Source: Gemmatimonadota bacterium (GTDB taxonomy: Bacteria > Gemmatimonadota > Gemmatimonadetes > Palauibacterales > Palauibacteraceae). Taken from it: a stretch of 54,024 bases of DNA. How positions within the stretch are numbered: position 1 is the stretch's first letter; each line of letters opens with the position of its first letter. This document shows, piece by piece, positions 34,201-42,366 of the stretch. The stretch covers positions 1 through 54,024 of the forward strand of contig JAJDWE010000072.1 of assembly GCA_022825725.1 (NCBI GenBank), given 5' to 3'. The notes below the pieces were generated by a model, which saw nothing but the letters and a program-made list of their open reading frames with translations, searched no databases and was not told where the DNA came from. Made by a program: the position numbers and the translations under genes.

Positions 34201-35530
34201 CGCCTCCTCGCTGGCCTGGACCGGCCTCGGTTCCCTCGAAGTCTGGGCCGAATGGACGCACGAACAGGATCCGGAGTCCCGCCGGACCGCCCGGCTCGCC
34301 GCGAACGGGACGCCGCCGCCGGCACCCGACTGGCGCACCCTCCTGCCCGAAGGCTGGAGCTACGGGGGCGAGCGCCTCGTCCAGTGGGAGACGCCGATGC
34401 CTCCGCCCGAAGGCCACGGCATTCTCGCCATGATGGCGGAGACCTTCGAGGAAGTGACGATGTACAAGGCGGGCGAGTCCTACCTGGGCCGGGACATCTG
34501 GGCGGCGGATCTCATGCCCCCGATCGCGGCTTCACACTGGTCGCGCGTGAAGGCGACGACCTTCAAGCCCACGGTCATGCACTCCGCGCGGCAGCACGCG
34601 AACGAGGTCTCATCGACGAGTCACGTCCTCCGGCACGCGGAACTCCTCCTCACGGACCCGGCACACCGGGCGAAGCTCGACGACGTGAACGTCATCATCC
34701 ACCCGTTCACAAACCCCGATGGCGCGCAGCTCGCGTACGATCTGTACCGGATCACGCCGGACTTCATCCTGCACGCGGGCTATCTCGCGTCGCTGGGGAT
34801 CGACGTGATGACGGGCTCCCGCGACGATCACCCCATCTATCCCGAGGCGCCCATCCGCAACCGGCTGTGGAGCCGCTGGCTGCCCGACATCTTCCTGAAT
34901 CCGCACGGGTACCCCTCCCACCAGGTCGTGCAGCTGTTCAGCGAGTTCTCCGGACTCGTGCGGCGCGGCCGCGTGACCGAGCGTAACTGGGGCCTGAACA
35001 AGGGCTGGTTCATGCCGGGGTTCGGGTACGTCGACAGCCCCGACTTTCCCCGGCACCGGGACGCGGCATTCGAGATCCGCGACTACATCACGCGCGGGAT
35101 CAACTCCAACCGCGACGTGTTCGAGCTGAACCAGCGCACCTATGAACGCTACCGCCGCTACGGCGCCGCATACGACCCGGACGTGTTTCGCCTGCCGATG
35201 TCGGACAGCGTGCTCATCGAGATGCCACTCAAGGGATCGAGCGGCGAATCCCGGTTCGGCTTCGATCCCCGCATCACGATCTGGTCCGGCACGACGGAAG
35301 CGCCGGATGAGACGGCGTATGGGCCATGGATGGAGCTGGTCGCCAAGGCGGGACTCTCGTGGAACGAGGCGCTGCTCGACTACCTCTACGAGGGAGAGCA
35401 CGAGGTGAAACGCTCCGGTTCCTCCTTCTTCGGCGGCGTGTCGCTGCGCATGAACCGCCCCCGGCCACCCGAGGACGACGACGAATCGGAAGAGGAGGAG
35501 GCCGTCACGACGGACGGCGGAAGCTCGTAG
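31199..35530 (+). CDS. Very large secreted M14-type zinc carboxypeptidase
   Basis: A 1443-aa protein with a signal peptide (VSVALALAVVCAASPASRG). Its first 430 residues hold two similar units: DTNGDSVPDLVNAALVLGD...GRTWVLVVGGDDEGLQAAA and LPDLAGRLGLESTGITVPL...KPALVVSGADAAGAERAL. This is an internal duplication of alpha/beta domains, with an acidic linker (near 255-285) between. The middle (430-1050) is alpha/beta and beta sandwich without recognised motifs. The M14 catalytic domain begins near 1080. Zinc ligands are His1133 and Glu1136 (HANE) and His1236 (NPHGY), then a C-terminal beta segment and an acidic tail (DDDESEEEEA). M14 enzymes trim C-terminal residues. The FAH gene upstream is coupled to it. 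Confidence 0.8.
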   Translation: MMKPRTQSFGSPRQTPASAARAVSVALALAVVCAASPASRGLAAQQTADLATLFELGTLVIDTNGDSVPDLVNAALVLGDDPSSAARAAGAEVAARLGFETMAMDLPLSRDPDGGQVGIVVGRSGLEGAGLRSPGIDPASLDSGEGAVAVREEDGRTWVLVVGGDDEGLQAAARLFAGVLPHTRTLSTAELSRVRDDLAETLEAGGVAGAVVRLTQARVRAGQAGVGRVIAEIEVDDANLGAAAELLRGLATGDADAEAGEPEETETEAGDESTDEETPRTRLAYPGLESVEARLAGGPTIRIAGRAAPDAPGPVAGRPGSGGKDDMDLSNLYTSDGLLGGGVLPNRVDAMLAPGEGGIDGLPDLAGRLGLESTGITVPLVAPASSIDRAAARPTLVLTGVDNALTRQLADSAKIDTGSLAPGEGLIQVVPAAFGSKPALVVSGADAAGAERALDQLARTFPHLAERGDDRPTVDDVERGLWDALSGHSPVGQAATGLYKLGRIADKLADRQIARADVLMSVEKADPGLEAYVQARAAEALGISDAAAVDVTIDDRDVQRAATIFADTLALPSEVDRFRELFRDRVLPAAAAAEPIRVEARLSEPPELRRQLEEEARNALIEAGAPADAVEVRVLSAFKQGYSWLEEVILPQLASRAPGEIGEIVIRFRRNDPPEDWPQQAIHTPVRWLHEIFPIDEVLARDLGLELEKIRFEQTTDGPTYEVTVTDASGDEILSGDFEPRRVMRPYFDRFRDYEHVRVTTGWIYAAAGDRTLADERIVTDPETFWDHYQSVVLPAIYDYVMDRHDGIPDGGNADAPYFGELTVELEMSEPNYRLEIDNEIHAPMDALHEEIYFGTIEFFDVLGRNSRGQGLTFPGRILPIMRPRGDGRPAELRVSFTGFATSRPAVVVALEDAAGAADTMRLDIPKTGLERPSARLAVVRAGEPGIAHLGLRVRVDTDADMRDSLLNYASPRQVDRSMVSAEQVEATVREVEALRAAGLYASSLAWTGLGSLEVWAEWTHEQDPESRRTARLAANGTPPPAPDWRTLLPEGWSYGGERLVQWETPMPPPEGHGILAMMAETFEEVTMYKAGESYLGRDIWAADLMPPIAASHWSRVKATTFKPTVMHSARQHANEVSSTSHVLRHAELLLTDPAHRAKLDDVNVIIHPFTNPDGAQLAYDLYRITPDFILHAGYLASLGIDVMTGSRDDHPIYPEAPIRNRLWSRWLPDIFLNPHGYPSHQVVQLFSEFSGLVRRGRVTERNWGLNKGWFMPGFGYVDSPDFPRHRDAAFEIRDYITRGINSNRDVFELNQRTYERYRRYGAAYDPDVFRLPMSDSVLIEMPLKGSSGESRFGFDPRITIWSGTTEAPDETAYGPWMELVAKAGLSWNEALLDYLYEGEHEVKRSGSSFFGGVSLRMNRPRPPEDDDESEEEEAVTTDGGSS

Positions 35531-35609
35531 GGGCCCGTACTTGCTCCGCCCCGGCTTCGGAATTCAGGTTGGGGGCGTTCCCGGACCCGTTCAACGTAAA
35601 GGAATCCCG

Positions 35610-36098
35610 ATGCACATATCGAACGACAACTCGAACCGTCTTCCGAACGCTTTCCCTTGGAGAGGGATCCGCGGGTCGGTCTGGGTGGCGGCAGTCGCGG
35701 TCATCCTCGGCGCCTCGAGCCTCGCGGGCCAGGAGGAGGGTGGCGAGGACGGTGAGGCCGAGGAGGCGGCGGCCACGCTCAACACCACCCAGGGCGTGTT
35801 CAGCGAGGAACAGGCCACGCGGGGCGAAGACGTCTTCTGGAACATCTGCGCCGAATGCCACTTCGAGGAGGACTTCGGGGGACCCTTCATCCAGTCGTGG
35901 GTCGGCGCCTCGGTGAAGGACCTCGTGGACGAGATCGTGGCCACGATGCCGGAGGACAACCCCGGCGGAATGCCCATGGAGCAGTATCTGGACGTCGTCA
36001 CGTACATGTTCAAGATTAACGGCATGCCCACGGGCGAGGACGAACTCGCGACCGACGACATGGACGCCGTGGAGATCGAGGTCGACCTCGACCCCTGA
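35610..36098 (+). CDS. Exported monohaem cytochrome c
   Basis: A 162-aa protein from ATG 35610, supported by AAAGGA with a 6-base gap. A signal peptide (VWVAAVAVILGASSLAG) precedes an acidic, Ala/Glu-rich spacer. The haem site is CAECH (Cys80, Cys83, His84); a distal Met is likely in NPGGMPMEQY (near 120). The domain is class I cytochrome c-like. It sits 65 bases before the Cache/autotransporter gene in the same direction, so they may share a transcript and a role in surface electron transfer. The distal ligand is an inference. Confidence 0.82.
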   Translation: MHISNDNSNRLPNAFPWRGIRGSVWVAAVAVILGASSLAGQEEGGEDGEAEEAAATLNTTQGVFSEEQATRGEDVFWNICAECHFEEDFGGPFIQSWVGASVKDLVDEIVATMPEDNPGGMPMEQYLDVVTYMFKINGMPTGEDELATDDMDAVEIEVDLDP

Positions 36099-36162
36099 CG
36101 CCAGGCGCGACTCGCTCCGACAGCCCGCCGGAATCCGTTTTCCGGAGCCGAGGAAAGGTGCC

Positions 36163-38724
36163 ATGCGAGTCACCAGCGCCCCCACGCTGCTATTTGCTCT
36201 ACTCGGTCTGACCACCGCCGCACTTCAGGCGCCCGCCGTCAACGCACAGGTGCCCAAGGTCACCGCGGGTGAGGTGGTGGACCGCGAGACCCTGAAGGGG
36301 TTCGTGGAGTATGCGACGGCTGTCTCCGCCGCGATCACCGACATCAACGAAGGGTCGCGGCTCATTCAGGCGGTGAGGACCGAGGGCAGCGACTGGAACG
36401 TGGGCAACATGTTCCTGATTCTCATGACCCCCGCCGGCCAGGTGTTCATCCACGGCGAAGACCCCAACCTGGACGGCAAGAACGTACTCGAGGTGGTGGA
36501 CGACAACGGGACCAGGGTCGTCCATCAGCTGCTCGCCGCCGGCGCGGCCGGGGGCGGATTCGTGGAGTGGTGCTGGGACGACCCGGCCGACCCGAACGAC
36601 CCCCGCTGCAAGGACAGCTACGCGATCCAGTACCATTCCCAGGTGGCCGGAGCGGACCTGGTCGTCGTGGGGGGGTACTACCAGGATCTTTCGGCCGCAG
36701 GGCAGCCGCTCCCTCCCGTCCCGCTTCCGGAAGTGACGGCCGCCGACGTGGTGGATCGGGAGAGCCTCCAGCAGTTCGTACACGGCTCTCTCGACTGGCT
36801 GCTCGAACTCGTCGGGCTGGTCGGGTTCCAGCGCGCGACCGAATGGAAGGCCTTGATGCGAGAGGAGGGCGGCCCGTTCAAGTCCGGCCCGATCTACCTC
36901 TTCGTCCTCACTCCCGAGGGGTATGTCATCTTCCACGGGGCCGACCCCTGGCGGGAAGGGCGCACGGTGCTGGACAACACGGACTTCCAGGGGAGACCGT
37001 TCGTAAGGGACATCATCGCTGCCGCTCAGGGGGGCGGGGGATTCGTCGAGTACTTCTGGGACGATCCGACGGTCCGGGGGGATGAGGACACCGGAACCCC
37101 CAAGGTGAGTTACGCCGTCTCGTTCAAGAGCGACCTCCCCGTCTATCAGGGCGTCGAGTTCATCGTCGCCGCCGGGTTCTACCGGAACTTCTCGACCGCC
37201 GAGGCGGAGATGGCGGCCGCGGACTGGCTCGACCGTTTCGGCCGCTCGGTGGCGAGCCAGGCCATGGAGATGATCGGCAATCGCGTCGCGCCTTCGCACC
37301 GGGGCTCCGACCACGTCACGGTCGGCGGGCGCACGATCGATCTCGCCGCGCTGAATGCGCAGGGCGGGCTGTTCGGCGGCTTCGCGCCGGCAGGGCGGGG
37401 CCAGGGGACTTCGGGCTCCGCCGGCACCGGCCGCGTGGCGCCCACCGCTTTCCTGCCCGCATCCATCGGCGGCCTCGTGGGCGAGACATCCTTCCAGCTG
37501 TCCCCCGGACAGCACGCAGGAGGCGGAGGCAACTACTCGCTGTGGGGCGCCGGCGAGATGATGCGGTTCTCCAGCGGCGGTGACGGCGGATTCCACGACG
37601 GCGAAGTCGTCACGGCCGCGTTGGGAGCCGACTACCGGTTCGGATCGGTCCTCGCGGGGCTCGCCCTGTCCTACAGCATGGGATCGGGCGGCTTCGAACT
37701 GGGGCGGGCCGGACAGGATGACGTCGGCGACGTGACGACGTCGCTGACGAGCGCCTTCCCGTACGCGCGGCTCGCACTCGGCGAACGGCACTCGCTCTGG
37801 GGCGTGCTCGGGTACGGGTTCGGCCGGCTGAACCTCTCGGGCGGCGGCGAGGAGGACCCCTCGAGCGACATTTCGATGCGCATGGTCGGCCTGGGGGCGC
37901 GGGGGGAGCTTGTGGGGTCCGGCGATCCGCGCGACTTCGCACTCGCCCTGCGGTCGGACGGCTTCGTCGCGCAGATGAATTCGGAGGAAGTCGAGGGACG
38001 GAGCGAACTCACCGCCGATGTGAGTCGCGTTCGATTGATGCTCGAAACCTCGACGGGATACACGCTCACCGGGGGAGAGGTGGTCCAGCCGCAGCTTCGC
38101 GTCGGCATGCGCCGCGACGGGGGCGACGTGGAGACCGGGTTCGGCATGGAGCTGGGCGGTGGGGTGACCTTCCTCGATCTCGAGCGGGGCCTCACGATCT
38201 CCGTGCACGGCCGCAAGCTCGTGGCCCACGAACAGAGCGACTACGACGAGTGGGGGCTCGGCGGATCCCTCACCCTCAACCCGCAGGGCGAGGGGCGAGG
38301 GTTGTCGCTCGGCGTGAGCCCCTCGTGGGGATCGACGGCGAGCGGCCTGGCGCGGCTGTGGGCGCAGGGGGCGACCGGGTTGACGCCGAACGGGTACGGG
38401 TACGGTTACGGCAGCCGGAGAGTCGATGCGGAGGTCGGATACGGCATCGACGCGCTGGCGGGCCGGGGCGTCTTCACGCCGTACGCGAGGCTGGTGCTGT
38501 CCGAACAGCCGGGGCCGGGACAGTTCGGTGGGGGCCACTTCCAGGGTCCGGTGGCGCTGATGCCGCTCGAAACATCGGGGCAGAGCCTCCATGGCTACCA
38601 CCTGGGCGGACGTCTCAACGTCGGTTCGGGCCTCCGGCTGAACGTCGAAGCCGGCCGGAACGCCTACGGCGCCGGTCCAGATCCGGCGAACAGCCTGATG
38701 CTCAGCCTCTCCATGAACTGGTAG
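36163..38724 (+). CDS. Tandem Cache sensor fused to an autotransporter-type beta-barrel
   Basis: An 853-aa protein with a signal peptide (LLGLTTAALQAPAVNAQ). Two similar Cache-like units follow: residues about 30-185 (VVDRETLKGFVEYA, MFLILMTPAGQVFIHG, GGGFVEWCWDDPA) and about 190-345 (VVDRESLQQFVHGS, IYLFVLTPEGYVIFHG, GGGFVEYFWDDPT). A Gly/Ala linker spans about 345-450 and contains DHVTVGGRTIDLAAL. A barrel of about 400 residues follows, rich in alternating strands (VVTAALGADYRFGSVLAGLALSY, in two pieces) and ending in SLMLSLSMNW, with the aromatic end residue of outer-membrane barrels. Cache domains normally bind small ligands outside the cell for chemoreceptors or kinases. Displaying them on a barrel is unusual. 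Ligand and signalling output are unknown. Confidence 0.85.
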   Translation: MRVTSAPTLLFALLGLTTAALQAPAVNAQVPKVTAGEVVDRETLKGFVEYATAVSAAITDINEGSRLIQAVRTEGSDWNVGNMFLILMTPAGQVFIHGEDPNLDGKNVLEVVDDNGTRVVHQLLAAGAAGGGFVEWCWDDPADPNDPRCKDSYAIQYHSQVAGADLVVVGGYYQDLSAAGQPLPPVPLPEVTAADVVDRESLQQFVHGSLDWLLELVGLVGFQRATEWKALMREEGGPFKSGPIYLFVLTPEGYVIFHGADPWREGRTVLDNTDFQGRPFVRDIIAAAQGGGGFVEYFWDDPTVRGDEDTGTPKVSYAVSFKSDLPVYQGVEFIVAAGFYRNFSTAEAEMAAADWLDRFGRSVASQAMEMIGNRVAPSHRGSDHVTVGGRTIDLAALNAQGGLFGGFAPAGRGQGTSGSAGTGRVAPTAFLPASIGGLVGETSFQLSPGQHAGGGGNYSLWGAGEMMRFSSGGDGGFHDGEVVTAALGADYRFGSVLAGLALSYSMGSGGFELGRAGQDDVGDVTTSLTSAFPYARLALGERHSLWGVLGYGFGRLNLSGGGEEDPSSDISMRMVGLGARGELVGSGDPRDFALALRSDGFVAQMNSEEVEGRSELTADVSRVRLMLETSTGYTLTGGEVVQPQLRVGMRRDGGDVETGFGMELGGGVTFLDLERGLTISVHGRKLVAHEQSDYDEWGLGGSLTLNPQGEGRGLSLGVSPSWGSTASGLARLWAQGATGLTPNGYGYGYGSRRVDAEVGYGIDALAGRGVFTPYARLVLSEQPGPGQFGGGHFQGPVALMPLETSGQSLHGYHLGGRLNVGSGLRLNVEAGRNAYGAGPDPANSLMLSLSMNW

Positions 38725-38753
38725 GGGACAGGATCGCGGTCCGCAGCAGCAGC

Positions 38754-39284
38754 GTGAATCGTCTCTCGGATCCCTACACCACCGAGGATTCCCTTGCCGG
38801 GGTCCGCGCGGGTCTCGACCGCTGCCTCGCACAGGCGGCGGACCCCGAGCGGCTGGACACCGTCACGCTCGACGTCTCGGCGTGGAGCGTCCGGGACCAC
38901 CTCGAACACCTGTTCCTCGCCGACCGGCACGTGCTGAGCTGGGTCGTCGACGCGCTGTCCCGCCCGAACCCGAAGGCCCGGGAGCACCTTCCGCACGAGA
39001 TCGGCGTGTCGCTCCTGGCCTACGGCTCCATTCCGCGCGGCAGGGGCCCCGCCCCGGACTTCACGCGTCCAGCGGGCCTTGAGCGGGCCGAGCTGGAGGA
39101 GGGGTTCCGGGAGTTACGCGCGTTGGCGGCGGGTCTCGCCTCCCGGGCGGCGGAACTGGACGCGTGCCGGCACACACAGCCACACCACGTGCTCGGCCAC
39201 TTCACCCCGGCCGAGTGGCTACGCTTCCTCCACCTCCACCACCGCCATCACGAAGCGATCATCCGCGACATCCTGAACGCCTGA
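38754..39284 (+). CDS. DinB-like (DUF1569-type) protein
   Basis: A 176-aa protein from GTG 38754. The DinB four-helix fold is suggested by the helical, His-containing segments WSVRDHLEHLFLADRHVLSWV, given in parts (RDHLEHLFL, ADRHVLSWV), a mid region PHEIGVSL, and HHVLGHFTPAEWL followed by HLHHRHHEAI at the C-terminus. These His positions would form a metal site, as in thiol-S-transferase-like DinB relatives. It starts 30 bases after the Cache/autotransporter gene in the same direction and is convergent with cstA. Activity is unknown; small-thiol chemistry is a general possibility for the family. Confidence 0.7.
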   Translation: MNRLSDPYTTEDSLAGVRAGLDRCLAQAADPERLDTVTLDVSAWSVRDHLEHLFLADRHVLSWVVDALSRPNPKAREHLPHEIGVSLLAYGSIPRGRGPAPDFTRPAGLERAELEEGFRELRALAAGLASRAAELDACRHTQPHHVLGHFTPAEWLRFLHLHHRHHEAIIRDILNA

Positions 39285-39296
39285 CCGAGAGCCTGG

Positions 39297-41069
39297 CTAG
39301 GCCTGGACCCTCGCTGCGCGGACCCTCCGGATGGCGGCGGCGCCCTCCAGCAGGAGCCAGATCTCGAGGATGAAGATCGCGGCCCCGATCACGAGCAGCA
39401 GCCACTGGTTCGTGCCGAAGAAGCGGTCGAGGTTGATGACCATCGCCCACGTCGTCATCAGGAGCAGGAAGCCCATCGGGATCATCGTCACCCAGAAGGG
39501 GCGCCCCTGCCCCATCAGGAAGAGCGACACGATGAGGAGCGTGAGGCCGGCAAGGAGCTGGTTCGTCGTGCCGAACAGCGGCCAGATCATCATGCCGCCG
39601 GCGCCGCGGTCCGCGGAGAGCGCCAGGATCGCGCAGCTGATGACGGCGATCGCGGTCGCCACCCAGCGGTTCTGGATCGCCTTCACGTTGTACTCGACGC
39701 CGAGTTCGCTGATGATGTAGCGCTGCAGTCGGATTGCGGTATCCAGCGTCGTCGCCGCGAAGCTGATCACGACGACGGAGGCGAAAATCACCGCCACGCT
39801 CTCGGGGATCCCGATACCGGCCGCAAGCACGCCCACGCCGTTGACGAACGCGGTCGTGGCGCCGGCCGTTGCCGCCTCGAAGCTGCTGTAGTGCTCCTGC
39901 CAGAGGACAAGACCCTGCGCCGCCCCCACGTCCCGGCTGAGGTAGATCGCGAAGCCGGCCGTACACGCGATGATCGAGGTGACGGCGAGCGTACCCTCCC
40001 CGATCGCCCCGCCGTAGCCCACGTAGCGCGCGTCCGTCTCCTTCCCCAACTGCTTGGATGAGGTGCCCGAGGCGACGAGGCCGTGGAAGCCGCTGATCGC
40101 CCCGCAGGCGATCGTGATGAAGAGGAGCGGCAGCCAGCCCGGCGTGTCGGCGGGCAGTTCCGTGTTCACCGTGGGCGCCACGACCTCCGGGTTCACCACG
40201 AGCACGGCGAGGCTGATGATCCCGAGCGCGACGAAGAGCTGGTGCCCGTTCACGTAGTCCCGCGGCTGCAGGAGCAACCACACGGGGAGGACCGAGGCGA
40301 CGAAGGTGTAGGAGAAGAGGATCGCGATCCATCCCACGCGGCGACCATCGGCCGCTGCCGCCTCTCCCGCCGCGGCCGCATCGCCTCCCGCCGCGGCGAG
40401 TTGCGCCTCGGTCGGGCTGAAGCCGATGAAGTCGGGCAGCGTGAAGGGCATGTCCTGCCCGAACCATATGAGCACGTACAGCGTCGCCAGCGCCCCCAGC
40501 GACGGAATGAGGATCCCCGTCCCCGTGCGGTAGATGAGGAAGCCGACGATGAGCGCGATGACGAGCGAGCCCCACACCGGAACCACGGCGCCGGGGTTCG
40601 CCATGAACAGGTTCGCGATGATCACGGCGAAGACCGCGTTCACCATCAGGAGCAGGAAGAAGATGATGAGGAGGAAGAGGACCCGTGCCCGCTGGCCGAG
40701 GATGGACTCCGTCAGCGTCCCGATCGACCGTCCCTTGTGGCGGGTCGAGATCCACAGGGCGCTGAAGTCGTGCACCGCCCCGGCGAAGACCGTCCCGAGC
40801 ACGACCCACAGGAAAGCGGGCAGCCAGCCCCAGATGACGGCGATCGCGGGTCCCACGATGGGCGCCGCCCCCGCCACCGACGTGAAGTGGTGCCCGAAGA
40901 GCACGTGCTTGTTCGTCGGCACGTAGTCGACGCCGTCCTTGAACTCGTGCGCGGGCGTGACGAAGTCGGGGTCGAGCTTGAAGACCTTGCCGGCGATGAA
41001 GCGGGAGTAGATGAGGACTCCGGTCAGGAACGCCGAGAGACCAATCACCAGCAGGACGATCGCGCTCAT
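39297..41069 (-). CDS. cstA: Carbon starvation protein A (CstA)
   Basis: A 590-aa protein with GGGAGG upstream of the ATG at 41069. It has 15 or so hydrophobic helices, with family blocks YVPTNKHVLFGHHFTSVAG (in parts), AGAAPIVGPAIAVIWGWLPA (in parts), FAGAVHDFSALWISTRHKG, AISGFHGLVASGTSSKQL and PLFGTTNQLLAGL. CstA imports pyruvate and probably peptides under carbon limitation. Length is a little shorter than the 700-aa E. coli form, as in many other bacteria. The cytoplasmic tail is short. It is a good fit for a peptide- and amino-acid-based lifestyle. Confidence 0.93.
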   Translation of the reverse strand: MSAIVLLVIGLSAFLTGVLIYSRFIAGKVFKLDPDFVTPAHEFKDGVDYVPTNKHVLFGHHFTSVAGAAPIVGPAIAVIWGWLPAFLWVVLGTVFAGAVHDFSALWISTRHKGRSIGTLTESILGQRARVLFLLIIFFLLLMVNAVFAVIIANLFMANPGAVVPVWGSLVIALIVGFLIYRTGTGILIPSLGALATLYVLIWFGQDMPFTLPDFIGFSPTEAQLAAAGGDAAAAGEAAAADGRRVGWIAILFSYTFVASVLPVWLLLQPRDYVNGHQLFVALGIISLAVLVVNPEVVAPTVNTELPADTPGWLPLLFITIACGAISGFHGLVASGTSSKQLGKETDARYVGYGGAIGEGTLAVTSIIACTAGFAIYLSRDVGAAQGLVLWQEHYSSFEAATAGATTAFVNGVGVLAAGIGIPESVAVIFASVVVISFAATTLDTAIRLQRYIISELGVEYNVKAIQNRWVATAIAVISCAILALSADRGAGGMMIWPLFGTTNQLLAGLTLLIVSLFLMGQGRPFWVTMIPMGFLLLMTTWAMVINLDRFFGTNQWLLLVIGAAIFILEIWLLLEGAAAIRRVRAARVQA

Positions 41070-41104
41070 CGTGTTACCTCCCAGCAGTCCGTTTCAGGCA
41101 TCGA

Positions 41105-42091
41105 CTAGCTGTCGACGGGAATCCGCCTCAGAGCGTCCACCCCCACCGGATCGGAGTCGAGGAGGGCGACGCGGAGGACAGGCCAATCTCCGAGAGACTG
41201 CGAGATCCTCGCAAGATAGGCGGCCTGACGTTCCCGCCGCGCGGCGAGGAACGGATCGTCGCCCGCGCCGGCGGCCGGCGCCGGGAGCACCTGGTTCACG
41301 ACGATGGCCCCTACCGGGACGTCGTGTTTCGCGAGGGCCTCGACCGCCTTCTCCGTTTCCCAGATCGGCAGGCGCTCGGGGATCACGACGAAGACGAACG
41401 CGGTCCGCCGGCGGTCGGTCAGAATTCGCCGCGCTGCGCGGAAGCGGTCGCGCCGCGCCTCCAGCGCCCCGAGCAGAGGGTCGTTCTCGGGCGTCGGGAC
41501 CTCCTCGGAGCCCGCGACGTTCTTCCACATCTGCGCCAGGGCACCGATCTTCTTGCGCCGCTGGATGAGTCCGCTGATCCACGTCGCCATCAACTCGGGG
41601 AGAGAGAGAAGCCGGAGCGTCTGTCCCGTCGGGGCGGTGTCGAAGACGACCCGGTCGTAGTCGCCGCCCTCGTCCTCGAGGATGCGGGTGAAACGGTCGA
41701 AGAGGGCGGACTCGGCGGCGCCGGGGGAGACGCGGGCGATGTCGATCTGCCGGTAGACCTCGCCCAGGAGGCGGGGCGGGGCCGCGGACGCGACGCGCTC
41801 CTTGACGGCGTCGATGTAGCGGTCGGCCTCGCGCTCCGGGTCCACCTCCATGGCCCAGCAGCCGTCGGCGACCCTTCGCGGCCGGTCTCCCAGCTCCGCC
41901 TGAAGCACGTCCGCGGTGGAGTGCGCCGGGTCCGTGGACACGAGGAGCGTCCGGTGCCCGCGCGCCGCCATGTCCAGCGCGGCCGCCGCCGCCATCGTGG
42001 TCTTCCCCACCCCGCCCTTGCCGCCGAAGAAGAGGACGGGCCGGTCGGGGAACGGCAGCGGGGTCCGACGCGAGCTGTCGTTGCTCAGCAA
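41105..42091 (-). CDS. ArsA/GET3-type ATPase
   Basis: About 328 aa from TTG 42091, whose last bases overlap the stop of the small Cys-Cys gene; a longer frame opens at 42142. Deviant Walker A is FFGGKGGVGKTT (near residue 22), then STDPAHSTAD (switch I) and FDTAPTGQTLRLLSLP (switch II/Walker B). This matches ArsA/Get3 family ATPases. The ArsA arsenite Cys sites are not visible, and there is no second ATPase half, so arsenic pumping is unlikely. Get3 proteins handle tail-anchored proteins; bacterial members have other roles. It forms a 3-gene overlapping unit with the two genes upstream. Confidence 0.82.
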   Translation of the reverse strand: MLSNDSSRRTPLPFPDRPVLFFGGKGGVGKTTMAAAAALDMAARGHRTLLVSTDPAHSTADVLQAELGDRPRRVADGCWAMEVDPEREADRYIDAVKERVASAAPPRLLGEVYRQIDIARVSPGAAESALFDRFTRILEDEGGDYDRVVFDTAPTGQTLRLLSLPELMATWISGLIQRRKKIGALAQMWKNVAGSEEVPTPENDPLLGALEARRDRFRAARRILTDRRRTAFVFVVIPERLPIWETEKAVEALAKHDVPVGAIVVNQVLPAPAAGAGDDPFLAARRERQAAYLARISQSLGDWPVLRVALLDSDPVGVDALRRIPVDS

Positions 42092-42366
42092 CAGCGGAAG
42101 CCGCCTTCGGGCCCGCGCTCCATCCCGACCCGGACGTGCCACTCGTGGAATTCCTCGATGAGCGACGGATACAATTCAAGCATGTAGAACTGGACCGGGT
42201 TCGGCACGCCGAGGAGATCCGAGAAACCCATCAGCATGAACGCGTCGTGCTGCCGCAGGTACTCGCGGTGGATCGTCGCGCGGTAGGGGGCGATGTACAG
42301 CCCCTCGTACACGTCGCGCGCCTCCCGCAGCCAGCTGCGCCAGCGGCCCTCTCTCTTCATCACCAT
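42085..42366 (-). CDS. Small protein ending in Cys-Cys (cory-CC-star-like)
   Basis: A 93-aa protein from ATG 42366, overlapping the AAA_14 stop by 7 bases. No signal peptide is present. The middle has the pattern YEGLYIAPYR, HREYLRQHDAFMLMGF and GVPNPVQFYMLELYPSLI, then FHEWHVRVGM and a C-terminal GGFRCC. From memory this is the cory-CC-star family, small proteins that end in CC and lie next to ArsA-like ATPases. The neighbours agree. The two terminal cysteines may carry a metal or a modification. Function is unknown. Confidence 0.7.
   Translation of the reverse strand: MVMKREGRWRSWLREARDVYEGLYIAPYRATIHREYLRQHDAFMLMGFSDLLGVPNPVQFYMLELYPSLIEEFHEWHVRVGMERGPEGGFRCC

Noticed and set aside
31079-34417. 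1112-aa open frame on the minus strand opposite the M14 gene
   Set aside because: Composition is His/Arg/Asp-rich shadow of high-GC coding DNA, no domain is visible, and the plus-strand frame has a signal peptide and M14 motifs.
36199-38832. 877-aa minus-strand frame opposite the Cache/autotransporter gene
   Set aside because: Low-complexity Arg/Glu/His composition without motifs; the opposite frame encodes clear repeats and a barrel.
41105-42091. Arsenite efflux ATPase
   Set aside because: No arsenite cysteine set, one ATPase half only, and no arsB, arsR or arsC gene nearby.
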